A DNA stretch of 33,955 bases from NCBI GenBank assembly GCA_034428595.1, contig DAOUHO010000104.1:1-33955 (forward strand), in the 5' to 3' direction. The notes beneath the pieces were generated by a model. The model saw only the letters and a program-made list of their open reading frames with translations, did no database searches and was not told the DNA's origin. Position 1 is the first letter of the stretch. The number at the start of each line of letters is the position of its first letter. This stretch comes from JAJECS01 sp034428595. Lineage in GTDB: Bacteria > Chloroflexota > UBA11872. The position numbers were made by a program, and so were the translations under genes. Positions 23,482 to 31,879 of the stretch are shown here, one piece after another.

Positions 23482-23583
23482 CCAGGCTCCCAGGCCCCCC
23501 AGCGCGGGGTGACTCCGCATCCCGGTTTACGTCACCAATGCGGGCGCCGTGCATTGCGCGTCCGCGAACTCTTGGAGGACCCA

Positions 23584-24531
23584 TTGAGTCTCTTGCGTTT
23601 CCGCTCGTTCCTCAGTTTGAGCCTGCCGCTCGTCGCGATTGTGCTCGTGGCTCTGGTGCTGGCTGCCTGCGGCCCCGACGACCCGGCGTCGTCGACGTCG
23701 CGCGTGCTCACGGACAGTTCAGGCACGGAGGTCTCGCTCACCGGCGAGATCGAGCGCATTGTGTCGCTGGCGCCCAGCGGCACCGAAATCCTGTTTGCCA
23801 TCGGCGCCGGTGATCGGGTCGTCGGCATTGACGACTTCAGCAACTTTCCGCCCGAAACCTCCGCCATCGATCGCATTGGGTCCTTGACGCCCAACATCGA
23901 GCGAATCGTGGCGCTGGAGCCCGACCTGGTCGTGGCCGCGTCCATCACGTCGCCCGACGACATCGAGAAGCTTCAGTCGGCGGGCATCGCGGTTTGGGTG
24001 GCCGACAGCCCCGACGTTCGCGGGGTTGCGGAATCCATTCGGGGACTCGGCGCCGCGGTCGGGTTGGAGCAAGCTGCCGATGAGGTGGCCGGCGAGCTCG
24101 AGGACCAGATCGAGCGCGTGGTTGACACGGTTTCGGGCGCCGCGGCCCGTCCTCGCGTGTTCCACGAGCTTGACGCGACCGATCCCACCAAGCCATTCAC
24201 GGTTGGTCCGGGCAACTTCGTGCATGACCTGTTGACGCTGGCCGGCGGTGAGAACGTCTTCGCCGACGCGCCCTCGCCCTTCCCGCAGGTCGGATTCGAG
24301 GAAATCCTGGCCCGCAATCCCGAGGTCATCGTGCTGGCCGACGCACCGTTCGGCACCACCGCCGCCTCCGTGAAGGAGCGCATCGGCTGGGAGTCCCTCG
24401 ACGCGGTGGCCAGTGGCCGGATCCTGGAGGTGACCGAAGAGATGAGCGACCAGATGTCGCGACCCGGCCCTCGCATCGGCCTTGCGCTTGAGGCCCTCGC
24501 GCGCTTCTTGCATCCGGGTCTGTTCGAATGA
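23584..24531 (+). CDS. btuF: cobalamin-type ABC transporter substrate-binding lipoprotein
   Basis: This 315-residue lipoprotein has hydrophobic residues 10-27 followed by a VLAAC lipobox. The mature part is a class III (BtuF/FhuD type) binding protein. It opens with IERIVSLAPSGTEILFAIG and VVGIDDFSNFPPE, and continues with ALEPDLVVA and a helical linker. It ends with RPGPRIGLALEALARFLHP. The TTG start at 23584 is chosen because GGAGG lies 5 nt upstream (23574-23578) and the signal peptide begins directly; a longer frame to 23353 would read through the riboswitch tail. The riboswitch upstream indicates cobalamin or a corrinoid as ligand. It overlaps the permease gene (ATGA). Confidence 0.88.
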   Translation: MSLLRFRSFLSLSLPLVAIVLVALVLAACGPDDPASSTSRVLTDSSGTEVSLTGEIERIVSLAPSGTEILFAIGAGDRVVGIDDFSNFPPETSAIDRIGSLTPNIERIVALEPDLVVAASITSPDDIEKLQSAGIAVWVADSPDVRGVAESIRGLGAAVGLEQAADEVAGELEDQIERVVDTVSGAAARPRVFHELDATDPTKPFTVGPGNFVHDLLTLAGGENVFADAPSPFPQVGFEEILARNPEVIVLADAPFGTTAASVKERIGWESLDAVASGRILEVTEEMSDQMSRPGPRIGLALEALARFLHPGLFE

Positions 24532-25640
24532 CGAAGTCCGGGGACGTTGTCGGGGTGGTGGCGGCGCTGCCGGGATCGGCCGCCGCTCCGCGCTGGCGCG
24601 GTCCCCGGGCCGTCGTCGTCCTGGGCGCCGCCGCCGCCACCGCGGTGGTGGCGGCGGCGGTCGGCGTGTGGGTCGGCAGCGTGGGGATTCACCCGGCCAC
24701 GCTGCTCGGGCTGAGCTGGAATGCACTGCCATTCGCCGACGTCGAGCCCTGGTGGAGCGCCACCGACGCCCAGATTCTCCTGGGCATCCGCCTGCCGCGG
24801 GTGCTGGCCGCGGCGGGTGTGGGGGCGTCATTGGCAATTGCCGGGGTGATGTTCCAGGGCCTGCTGCGCAATCCGCTCGCCGATCCCTTCGTGATCGGCT
24901 CGTCGGGCGGCGCGGCCCTTGGGGCCGCCATTGGCACCCTGCTGCTGGGTCTTCAATTCACCTTTTTGGGATTCGGGATCGTGCCGCTTCTGGGGTTTAT
25001 CGGGTCGTTCAGCGCCGTGTGGATCGTCTTCATGCTGTCGCGCCACCGCGGTCGGGCAAGCATCAGCGGCCTCATCCTGGCCGGCTTTGCCATCGGCTCG
25101 GTGGCGGGCGCGTTCAATGCGCTGCTGGTGATGCTGAGCGATCAATTGCAGCTCCGCATCGTCCAAACCCTCACCTGGATCCTCGGCGGCGTGTCGGTCA
25201 ACGGCTGGACGCCGCTGGCCGTCGTGCTGCCGCTGATGCTCGGCGCTGCCGTTGCCGGGCTGCTGCTCACGGCGCGTTTGAACGCCATGGTCCTCGGCGA
25301 GCATGGCGCGGCGCGGGTAGGCGTCGACATCGAGCGCACCAAGCTGCTCGTCATCGCCGTGGCGTCGCTGCTCACGGCGCTTGCGGTCTCGCTGAGCGGG
25401 TTGGTCGCCTTTGTCGGATTGCTGGTCCCGCACGCAGTGCGCCTGGTCATCGGTCCCAACAACCGCCTGCTGCTCCCGGCGGCGGCGCTGGTAGGAGCTG
25501 CTTATCTGATCCTCATGGACCTGCTGGCGCGCACGGTGCTGGCGCCCGTGGAGCTGCCCGTCGGAATCTTCACGGCCATCGTCGGCTCGCCGTTCTTCAT
25601 CGTCCTGCTGCGCCGCACGCGAGGCGCCTATGAATTCTGA
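24528..25640 (+). CDS. btuC: cobalamin-type ABC transporter permease
   Basis: This 370-residue FecCD/BtuC-family permease has about ten helices. Family motifs include RLPRVLAAAGVGASLAIAGV, FQGLLRNPLADPFVIGSSGG, and the ATPase-contact segment LSGLVAFVGLLVPHAVR near the C-terminus. Next comes LLPAAALVGAAYLILMDLLART, and a final PVGIFTAIVGSPFFI. The N-terminus is about 35 residues longer than usual and rich in Ala. The ATG overlaps the binding-protein stop (ATGA) and the 3' end overlaps the ATPase gene by 11 nt. Context with the riboswitch supports corrinoid import; siderophore transporters of the same family cannot be excluded by sequence alone. Confidence 0.92.
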   Translation: MTKSGDVVGVVAALPGSAAAPRWRGPRAVVVLGAAAATAVVAAAVGVWVGSVGIHPATLLGLSWNALPFADVEPWWSATDAQILLGIRLPRVLAAAGVGASLAIAGVMFQGLLRNPLADPFVIGSSGGAALGAAIGTLLLGLQFTFLGFGIVPLLGFIGSFSAVWIVFMLSRHRGRASISGLILAGFAIGSVAGAFNALLVMLSDQLQLRIVQTLTWILGGVSVNGWTPLAVVLPLMLGAAVAGLLLTARLNAMVLGEHGAARVGVDIERTKLLVIAVASLLTALAVSLSGLVAFVGLLVPHAVRLVIGPNNRLLLPAAALVGAAYLILMDLLARTVLAPVELPVGIFTAIVGSPFFIVLLRRTRGAYEF

Positions 25641-26445
25641 GTCCACGGGCATGGCGGTCGATGTAGAGGGCCTGACCTTTGCCTACAACGGCGACCAGGT
25701 GCTGCACGACGTGAGCTTTCGGCTCGCGCCCGGAGAAATGGCGGCCCTGATCGGGCCCAACGGCGCCGGCAAGACCACGCTCATGGCGTGCGTGAACGGG
25801 TTGCTGCGCGACTACGACGGCGCGATCAGGATTGGTGGAACTGACGTGCGCTCCATGCGTCCGCGTGAGATCGCGTGCAGCATCGGCGCGGTCCCTCAGG
25901 AGTTTCAGATCCCGTTCGCCTATCGCGTGCGCGAGATCGTGGCGCTGGGGCGGGCGCCGTACCTGGGCAGTTTCGGTGCGCTCAGCGAGGCCGACGAGCG
26001 TGCCGTGGATCGCGCCCTCGAGGCCACGCACGTCGAAGCGCTGCAAGGGCGGGAATACAACGCGCTGAGCGGCGGCGAGCGCCAACGGGTCGTGATCGCG
26101 CTGGCGCTGGCGCAGGAGCCGCGCATCTTGCTCATGGACGAGCCGACGGCCCACCTCGACCTGGCGCACCGCGTCGAGCTGCTCCAGCTCGTCGCCGGCA
26201 TCAGCCGCGAGCACGGGGTGACGGTGCTGTCGGCCCTGCACGACATCGACCTCGCGGCCGGAGGCTTTCCCCGGCTGCTGGTGCTGAGCGCCGGACGGAT
26301 CGTGGCGGACGGTCCGCCGCGCGATGTCGTCAACTCCGCCTTGCTCCAACGGGTGTTCGACGTGGATGCTCGGGTGATGGAGGACCCAGTGACGGGCGCC
26401 CGGCGCGTGCTGCCGAACCTGCACGCCGGGGCCCACATGCGCTAG
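25630..26445 (+). CDS. btuD: cobalamin-type ABC transporter ATP-binding protein
   Basis: This 271-residue ATPase energises the permease. It has Walker A GPNGAGKTT (42-50), the Q-loop VPQEF (88-92), the signature LSGGERQRV (146-154), Walker B ILLMDEPTAHLD (166-177) and the switch His in SALHDIDLA (204). The FYAYN-type substrate-side start and the ALGRAPYLGSFG segment are typical of the FepC/BtuD family. The ATG lies 11 nt inside btuC. The stop TAG is directly followed by the ATG of the next gene, so at least five genes may be co-transcribed. Confidence 0.93.
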   Translation: MNSESTGMAVDVEGLTFAYNGDQVLHDVSFRLAPGEMAALIGPNGAGKTTLMACVNGLLRDYDGAIRIGGTDVRSMRPREIACSIGAVPQEFQIPFAYRVREIVALGRAPYLGSFGALSEADERAVDRALEATHVEALQGREYNALSGGERQRVVIALALAQEPRILLMDEPTAHLDLAHRVELLQLVAGISREHGVTVLSALHDIDLAAGGFPRLLVLSAGRIVADGPPRDVVNSALLQRVFDVDARVMEDPVTGARRVLPNLHAGAHMR

Positions 26446-28647
26446 ATGCTGGACGCCCTCGCGTCGTGGGTGATCGACCGGCGCCGGGTGGTGATCGCGC
26501 TGTGGATCGTTGCCGCAGCGGTTGCCCTGATCGCTGCGACGCAGGTCGGATCGGTCCTCCGCGCGGGGGGCTTCTCGGCGCCGGGACTCGAAGCCGAGTT
26601 GGCACTCGAGCGTCTGTCCAACGACCTCGACAACCCCGGCACGCCGATCGAGGTTCTCTTTCGCAGCGACGAGCTGGACGCCACCGACCCTCGCTTCATC
26701 ACCGCGGCCGCGGCGGCGCTTGAACGGCTGTCGGCGCTGCCCGAAGTGGTGGCCGTCGTTCCCCACTGGCAAAACTTCACCCAAATCGCGCCGAGCGGAC
26801 GCGCGGGCTACGCCACCGTGTTCATCAGCCTGGACATTGAAGATGCTCACCATCTCGTGCCCACGATTCGCGAGCTGGTGGCGACCACGGAGCTGGAGAC
26901 GCACGTCGCCGGCTCCGCCGTGTTTTACAGCGACATCCAAACCCTGAGCGAGGGCGACCTGCGCCGTGCGGAGCTTATCGGCGGCCCATTTGCCCTGGTG
27001 GTGCTGATCCTTGTCTTCGGCTCGATCGTGGCGGCGGCGATTCCGCTGGTTGCCGGCGGCGCCACCGTCCTGCTCGGGCTGGCCGCCGTCTGGGTGGTGG
27101 GCCAAGTGACGGACTTTTCGGTGTTCGCCCTCAACGTCGTCACCCTCGTCGGCCTTGGGCTCGGCGCCGACTACTCGCTGTTTCTGGTGAGCCGGTTTCG
27201 CGAGGAGCTGCGGCGGGGCCGGGAGGTCAAGGACGCCGTGCGAGTGACGATGAGGACGGCGGGTCGGGCGGTGGTGTATTCCGGCCTCGCGGTGCTGGTG
27301 GGGCTGGCGTCGCTCAGCGTCTTCGAGTTCATGATGCTGCGGTCCATCGGCATCGGCGGCGCCATCGCGGTGTTCATCGCCGTCGCGGCGGCGCTGACGC
27401 TGGTCCCGGCGATCCTGGCCGAGCTGGGACCCAACGTGAACCGCTGGGCGGTGCCGAGCCCCCGATTCAGGGTGCGCGACGGGTGGACGCGCCTGGCCCA
27501 CGCCGTCATGCGGCGGCCGCTGCCGGTGTTTCTGGCCGTGAGCGCACTCTTGATTCTGCTCGGGGTGCCGTTTCTTCACGTGCGCATCCGCGGCGCCGAC
27601 GCCTCGGTGCTTGGGTCGAACAGCCCCGCGCGCGCGGCCTACGACGCCATGAGCGAAGAGTTCGGACACGGCCAGCCCGCTCCGCTGGCCATCGTGACCC
27701 GGCTGAACGCTCCAGCGCTCGTGCCCGAGTCGATTGCCCGCATGCATGCGTTTGGGCAGGCCCTGCTCGCCGACCCGCGCGTGGCGCGGGTCTACAGCCA
27801 CGTGACTATCGATCCGCGCATCACCCTGGAGCAATACCAGTTGCTCTACCGAGATCCCACGGCGATTCCGGACGCTTTCGGCGCCGCCGCCGCCGAGGGG
27901 CTGACCAACGATCGAACCGTCTTGATGGTTGTCGAGCCGCGGTCGTCGGCAACATCGGACGAGGCCCGAGAGCTCGTGCATGCCATTCGCGACTACCGCG
28001 ACGCCAACGGGCTGGATGCGCTGGTCGGCGGCGGGGCCGCCAGCCTGGGGGACTTCGTCGATCGCCTCTATGGAGACTTCCCGCGGGCGATCGGCCTGAT
28101 CTTGCTCGTGACCTACGTGGCGCTCGTCGCGCAATTCCGCTCGGTGGTGCTGCCGCTCAAGGCGGTGGTGATGAACGTCCTCAGCCTGCTCGCGAGCTTC
28201 GGCGCGCTGGTGCTGGTGTTCCAAGACGGCTGGCTCGAGAACGTGTTGCGATTCGAGCCGCTGGGTTTCATTGAGTCCACGGCGCCGATCATCCTGTTCG
28301 CCGTGCTCTTCGGGCTGAGCATGGACTACGAAGTCTTCCTGCTGTCGCGGATCAAAGAGGGCCGCGACGCGGGGTTGAGCAACGCCGATAGCGTCGCGCA
28401 AGGCTTGGCGCGCAGTGGTCGCGTAATCACCAGCGCCGCGCTGGTCGTGATCGTGGTGAGTTTGGCCTTCACCAGCGCCGACGTGGTGCTGGTGAAGGCC
28501 ATTGGCCTTGGCGCCGCCGTTGCCGTGTTCGTTGACGCCACCATCGTGCGCTCGCTGCTGGTGCCCTCCACCATGCGACTGCTGGGACGGTGGAACTGGT
28601 GGGCGCCGGCCTGGCTGTTCGAGCCTCCAAGGCTCTTTCCGCGATGA
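26446..28647 (+). CDS. MMPL/RND-family exporter
   Basis: This 733-residue transporter consists of two repeated halves, each with one N-terminal helix, a periplasmic loop and a five-helix block. The MMPL signature appears in both halves: LGADYSLFLVSRFREE near residue 239 and LSMDYEVFLLSRIKEG near 624. Both carry the Asp-Tyr pair used for proton coupling in MmpL proteins. The cargo is often a lipid or hydrophobic molecule, but is not predictable here. Start and stop codons abut btuD (TAGATG) and overlap the next gene (ATGA). It therefore appears to belong to the riboswitch-led transcription unit although it is not a known part of B12 uptake. Confidence 0.88.
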   Translation: MLDALASWVIDRRRVVIALWIVAAAVALIAATQVGSVLRAGGFSAPGLEAELALERLSNDLDNPGTPIEVLFRSDELDATDPRFITAAAAALERLSALPEVVAVVPHWQNFTQIAPSGRAGYATVFISLDIEDAHHLVPTIRELVATTELETHVAGSAVFYSDIQTLSEGDLRRAELIGGPFALVVLILVFGSIVAAAIPLVAGGATVLLGLAAVWVVGQVTDFSVFALNVVTLVGLGLGADYSLFLVSRFREELRRGREVKDAVRVTMRTAGRAVVYSGLAVLVGLASLSVFEFMMLRSIGIGGAIAVFIAVAAALTLVPAILAELGPNVNRWAVPSPRFRVRDGWTRLAHAVMRRPLPVFLAVSALLILLGVPFLHVRIRGADASVLGSNSPARAAYDAMSEEFGHGQPAPLAIVTRLNAPALVPESIARMHAFGQALLADPRVARVYSHVTIDPRITLEQYQLLYRDPTAIPDAFGAAAAEGLTNDRTVLMVVEPRSSATSDEARELVHAIRDYRDANGLDALVGGGAASLGDFVDRLYGDFPRAIGLILLVTYVALVAQFRSVVLPLKAVVMNVLSLLASFGALVLVFQDGWLENVLRFEPLGFIESTAPIILFAVLFGLSMDYEVFLLSRIKEGRDAGLSNADSVAQGLARSGRVITSAALVVIVVSLAFTSADVVLVKAIGLGAAVAVFVDATIVRSLLVPSTMRLLGRWNWWAPAWLFEPPRLFPR

Positions 28648-29750
28648 CGCGGCGTGCGCGCTTGGCCGGGATTGCGTTCGTCCTGGCGGTGGCCGTCTCC
28701 GCCTGCGGCGAGGCGGCGACGCCATTGGCATCCGCCCCGACGCCAAGCTCGGACGAGCGCAGCCTCCCGGACATCGACCTGCCTGCCGACGAGGCGCCGC
28801 ACGACAACCTGAGCGAGTGGTGGTATTTCACCGGCCGGTTGACCACGGGCGACCGCCGCGACCTGGGCTTTGAATTCGTCATATTTCAAGGGGTGCGCGG
28901 CGGCGGTCCCCCGGCATACGCGGCGCACTTCGCGATCACGGATCCTGCGGGCGACCGGGTGGTATTCGACGAGCGCACCTCCCTCGGCCCTAGCCAGGGG
29001 CCGCCCGACGAACTCGACCTATGCGTCGACGGCTGGCGGCTCGCCTTCGACGGCGACCGCTTCACCATCGACGCCGACATGCCCGGCTATGCCCTGAACC
29101 TAAGGTTGGATCCCGTCTATGCGGCCGTCGAGCACAACGACGGTCTGCTCGACTTCGGTCCGCTGGGCTGGAGCTATTACTACTCCTACCCGCGGATGAA
29201 CGTGACCGGGCGACTTGCCGATGCCGGCGGCGAGGTGGGCGTCAGCGGCACGGCCTGGTTCGACCACCAGTGGGGCGACTTCATTTCCGTGAGCACGGGC
29301 GGTTGGGATTGGATGAGCCTGCGATTCGACGACGGCCGCGACCTCATGCTCACCGAGATCTGGGACGAGCGCCGCCGGCTGGTGCTGGCGTACGCCACTC
29401 TCAGCGGCCGGGGGCCGCCGCTGCATCTGACCGGCGATGATTTCACCACGATTCCGCTCGCCATTTGGATGAGTCCCCGAACCCGCGCGACCTACCCCGC
29501 GGCCTGGCGGGTGCTGATTCCGGTCTTGGGCCTGGACGTTCTGGTGCAGCCAGTGCTGGCCGACCAGGAGCTCGATGCGCGGCACAGCACGGGCACCATT
29601 TACTGGGAAGGATTGGTTGACATAATTGAGAATGGCCGGACCGTGGGCTACGGCTACGTCGAGCTCACCGGCTATGCCGACGCGCCCGGCGTTTCGGGCG
29701 ACTCCGGCGAGCGCAGCCTTGCCCGCGCCTGCGCGGGAAACACCGCATAG
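28644..29750 (+). CDS. AttH/CrtC-like lipocalin-fold lipoprotein
   Basis: This 368-residue secreted protein has a lipoprotein signal (hydrophobic 8-18, lipobox SAC). It belongs to the AttH / hydroxyneurosporene synthase (CrtC) family, a double lipocalin-like fold. Typical markers are HDNLSEWWYFTGRL near the N-terminus, GWSYYYSYPRMNVTG, and FDHQWGDF. CrtC hydrates carotenoids, but most AttH-type lipoproteins are described only as predicted secreted hydrolases. The ATG overlaps the MMPL gene's stop (ATGA), which suggests a lipid-related pair of exporter and periplasmic handling protein (inference). A perfect palindrome starts within the stop codon. Confidence 0.85.
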   Translation: MTRRARLAGIAFVLAVAVSACGEAATPLASAPTPSSDERSLPDIDLPADEAPHDNLSEWWYFTGRLTTGDRRDLGFEFVIFQGVRGGGPPAYAAHFAITDPAGDRVVFDERTSLGPSQGPPDELDLCVDGWRLAFDGDRFTIDADMPGYALNLRLDPVYAAVEHNDGLLDFGPLGWSYYYSYPRMNVTGRLADAGGEVGVSGTAWFDHQWGDFISVSTGGWDWMSLRFDDGRDLMLTEIWDERRRLVLAYATLSGRGPPLHLTGDDFTTIPLAIWMSPRTRATYPAAWRVLIPVLGLDVLVQPVLADQELDARHSTGTIYWEGLVDIIENGRTVGYGYVELTGYADAPGVSGDSGERSLARACAGNTA

Positions 29751-29771
29751 GCGCGACGCATGCGTCGCGCC
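29750..29771. repeat. perfect palindrome after the AttH-like gene
   Basis: GCGCGACGCA and its exact reverse complement abut (29751-29770), extended by one G-C pair to 22 bp. The outer bases TAG...CCCTA make it resemble TAGGGGCG...CGCCCCTA hairpins, of which a degenerate form occurs near 174-188. Without a T-run it is not a classical terminator, but a hairpin at this site could end or protect the transcript. Confidence 0.65.
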
Positions 29772-29835
29772 CCTACTGAAGCCCGCCGGCGCGCGGCGTA
29801 CGATGCGTCTCAGATAACCGTTCGAGGACCTGAGC

Positions 29836-30909
29836 ATGTCAAGCGAGCGCGCCCGCATTGCCGTCGTTGGCACCGGTTGGTGGTCGACCTATACCCACAT
29901 CCCCGGTCTGCGAGACAACCCGCTGGCCGAGCTTGTCGCCATCTGCGACGCGGATCCGGAGCGGCTCCAGAAGGCCGCGGATGCGTTTCCCGGGCACGCC
30001 GCCTACACCAACGTCAACGATCTGCTCGCCGAGGAGGAGCTTGACGGCGTGATCGTTGCGGTCGCCCACGCGGCGCACCACGCGGTCGCCGCGGCCTGCC
30101 TCGACGCGGGGCGGCACGTGATGCTCGAGAAGCCCATGACGCTCACCGCCACCGACGCGCGCGACCTCGTCGATCGCGCAGCCAACGCCGAGCGCGAGCT
30201 GATCATCGGCTATCCCTGGCATTTCACGCGCACCGCCCAGCGCGCCCGCGAGGTCATCACCGGCGGCGACCTCGGCGAGCCGCAGCACGTGGTGAACGCC
30301 TACGCCTCGATGATCATCGAGTTCCTGCGCGGCAACTCCGAGGCCTACCGCCCCGTATTTGACTGGAAGGTCCTGGGTCCGGACGCGGTCTACAACGATC
30401 CAAAGGTTTCCGGCGGCGGTGAGGGCCACCTGCAGATCACGCACTCGTCCGGGCTGATGTTCTTTGTGTCGGGGTTGCGCGCCGAACGGGTGTCGGCGGT
30501 GATGAACAACTACGACGTGCCGTTGGACCTGGTCGACGCGATGAGCGTGCAGTTCGAAGGCGGCGCCGTGGGCGTCGTGGCTGGCACCGGCAATATGCCA
30601 ACGGGTGACGCCGGCCAGCTGGACGTGCGCGTCTACTGCGAGAACGGGTATGTCCTACTCGACGCGGTCAAGGGTCACCTGACCATCACCCGTCACGATG
30701 GTCCGACCGAGGAAGTGAGCATTCCCAATCCGGACGACACCTACCCGCGCTTTGACACGGCGGCCAACCTGGTCGACGTCTGTCTGGGACGCGCCCCGAA
30801 CGGGTCGCCGGGGACGATCGGCCTGCGCAGCGTCGAGCTGCTGGATGCGGCCTATCGCTCGGCGGCCGACGGCGGAAGCGTCGTCGCCGTCAGCGAGCTT
30901 TACGACTAA
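29836..30909 (+). CDS. Gfo/Idh/MocA-family oxidoreductase
   Basis: This 357-residue NAD(P)-dependent oxidoreductase has an N-terminal Rossmann domain (AVVGTGWWS, residues 9-17) and the family motif EKPMTLT (98-104). A C-terminal alpha/beta domain follows (YPWHFTRTAQRAREVI onward). Members act on sugars, inositols and related polyols; the substrate is not evident here. GAGGA lies 7 nt ahead of the ATG. It overlaps the convergent EEP-family gene by 4 bp at the stop codons and has no pathway neighbours. Confidence 0.9.
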   Translation: MSSERARIAVVGTGWWSTYTHIPGLRDNPLAELVAICDADPERLQKAADAFPGHAAYTNVNDLLAEEELDGVIVAVAHAAHHAVAAACLDAGRHVMLEKPMTLTATDARDLVDRAANAERELIIGYPWHFTRTAQRAREVITGGDLGEPQHVVNAYASMIIEFLRGNSEAYRPVFDWKVLGPDAVYNDPKVSGGGEGHLQITHSSGLMFFVSGLRAERVSAVMNNYDVPLDLVDAMSVQFEGGAVGVVAGTGNMPTGDAGQLDVRVYCENGYVLLDAVKGHLTITRHDGPTEEVSIPNPDDTYPRFDTAANLVDVCLGRAPNGSPGTIGLRSVELLDAAYRSAADGGSVVAVSELYD

Positions 30910-31673
30910 CCCCCCGCCTCGACGTCGGCCCACATGAAGTAGTGGTCCGAGGGCCATACGCCGTCGGGCCGGTCGCGCACGATGTGGAGTGCGCGCACCC
31001 CGACGGGGCCGCGGACCATGATCCAGTCGATGCGCTGCGGATGGGCTGCGTCCTCCTGACCGAATCCGTGCCGCGTGGGTCCCGGGTCCGGCTGGTTCGG
31101 GTTCGCGGCCGTCCAGGCGTCGCGCCACCCGGCTGAGGCCAGCGTTGCCAGGGGCGCGCTGCCGGCGCCGGCGTTGAAGTCGCCCATGAGCACCTGCGGC
31201 GTGTCATTGGGCCAGGCGGCGGCGTCCTCGGCAAGCAGCCGCGCCGCGCCAGCCCGCGCCGGCTCGCTCACGTGGTCGAGGTGGGTGTTGCTCACGCGCC
31301 ACTCGGTGCCCGCGGCGTCGGCGATCACCAGCCAGTTGACGTGGCGGGCGTACTTGGCGCCCCAACCGGTTGATCCCGGCACGTGGGGCGTCGGCGACAG
31401 CCAATACCCGCCCCGGTCCACAACCTCCAGGGACCGGCGGACGAAGATCGCGTTCCGGGGATGCCCGTGCGGGTCCTGGCGCAGCCCATGCCAGGCATGC
31501 TCCGGCAGCCCGGCCGCGATCCACTCGACCTGGTCTATGGTCGCTTCCTGCAAACCCACAACATCGGGAGTGCACGCAGCGATCACCCGCGCGCAGACAT
31601 GCTTCCGGCTCTCCCAGGAGTGCCCATCGTCGGCGCGGTCGGCGTTGCGAACGTTGGCCGTCATCACGCGCAT
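30906..31673 (-). CDS. endonuclease/exonuclease/phosphatase family protein
   Basis: This 255-residue protein has the EEP fold and its catalytic residues: VRN near the N-terminus (Asn9), GLQEAT (Glu43), SNTHLDH (His131), GDFNA (Asp165, Asn167), RIDWI (Asp216) and PSDHYF (Asp243, His244). The family includes DNase I-like nucleases, sphingomyelinases and phosphatases, and the substrate cannot be chosen here. No signal peptide is present, so it is probably cytoplasmic. The ATG at 31673 is used because the longer frame reads through the dispersed repeat at 31725. It ends convergent with the oxidoreductase. Confidence 0.87.
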   Translation of the reverse strand: MRVMTANVRNADRADDGHSWESRKHVCARVIAACTPDVVGLQEATIDQVEWIAAGLPEHAWHGLRQDPHGHPRNAIFVRRSLEVVDRGGYWLSPTPHVPGSTGWGAKYARHVNWLVIADAAGTEWRVSNTHLDHVSEPARAGAARLLAEDAAAWPNDTPQVLMGDFNAGAGSAPLATLASAGWRDAWTAANPNQPDPGPTRHGFGQEDAAHPQRIDWIMVRGPVGVRALHIVRDRPDGVWPSDHYFMWADVEAGG

Positions 31674-31879
31674 GGCTGGCTCCCGACAGTTCCGGAGTCG
31701 CGAGCAGATGGCTTGGACTTCGTCATTCCCGCGAAGGCGGGAATCCATCCGCCATTGGCTCGAGGAGGGACCAAGCGCAACGCACGTCCGCCCGCGGGCG
31801 GCAATTTGCCGGGCCGCGGCGCAATCGCAGCGGGAAGGCACAGCCGGACATTCGGCCTGCGGTACCGTGCAAGCCAATC
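31674..31879. other. divergent intergenic region with hairpin
   Basis: These 206 bp lie between the EEP-family gene (minus) and the HesB-like gene (plus). They contain the hairpin repeat at 31725-31744. No clear promoter motifs are visible. Confidence 0.4.
31725..31744. repeat. dispersed hairpin repeat, copy 4, simplest form
   Basis: ATTCCCGC (31725-31732), a GAAG loop and GCGGGAAT (31737-31744) form a perfect 8-bp stem. Flanks CGTC and CCATCC are shared in part with the other copies. Confidence 0.8.

Noticed and set aside
23353..23583. A longer start for the btuF-like gene
   Set aside because: It would translate the riboswitch tail and a hairpin repeat and bury the lipoprotein signal; the TTG at 23584 has GGAGG at proper spacing.
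25597..28746. A 1049-codon open frame on the minus strand antisense to btuD and the MMPL gene
   Set aside because: It is rich in His, Arg, Gln and Pro with no domain, and opposes two well-recognised genes; it is a GC-bias shadow frame.
31674..31877. An N-terminal extension of the EEP-family protein by 68 residues
   Set aside because: It includes the repeat-derived SRLRGND peptide and has no homology-like features; the EEP fold begins at the ATG at 31673.
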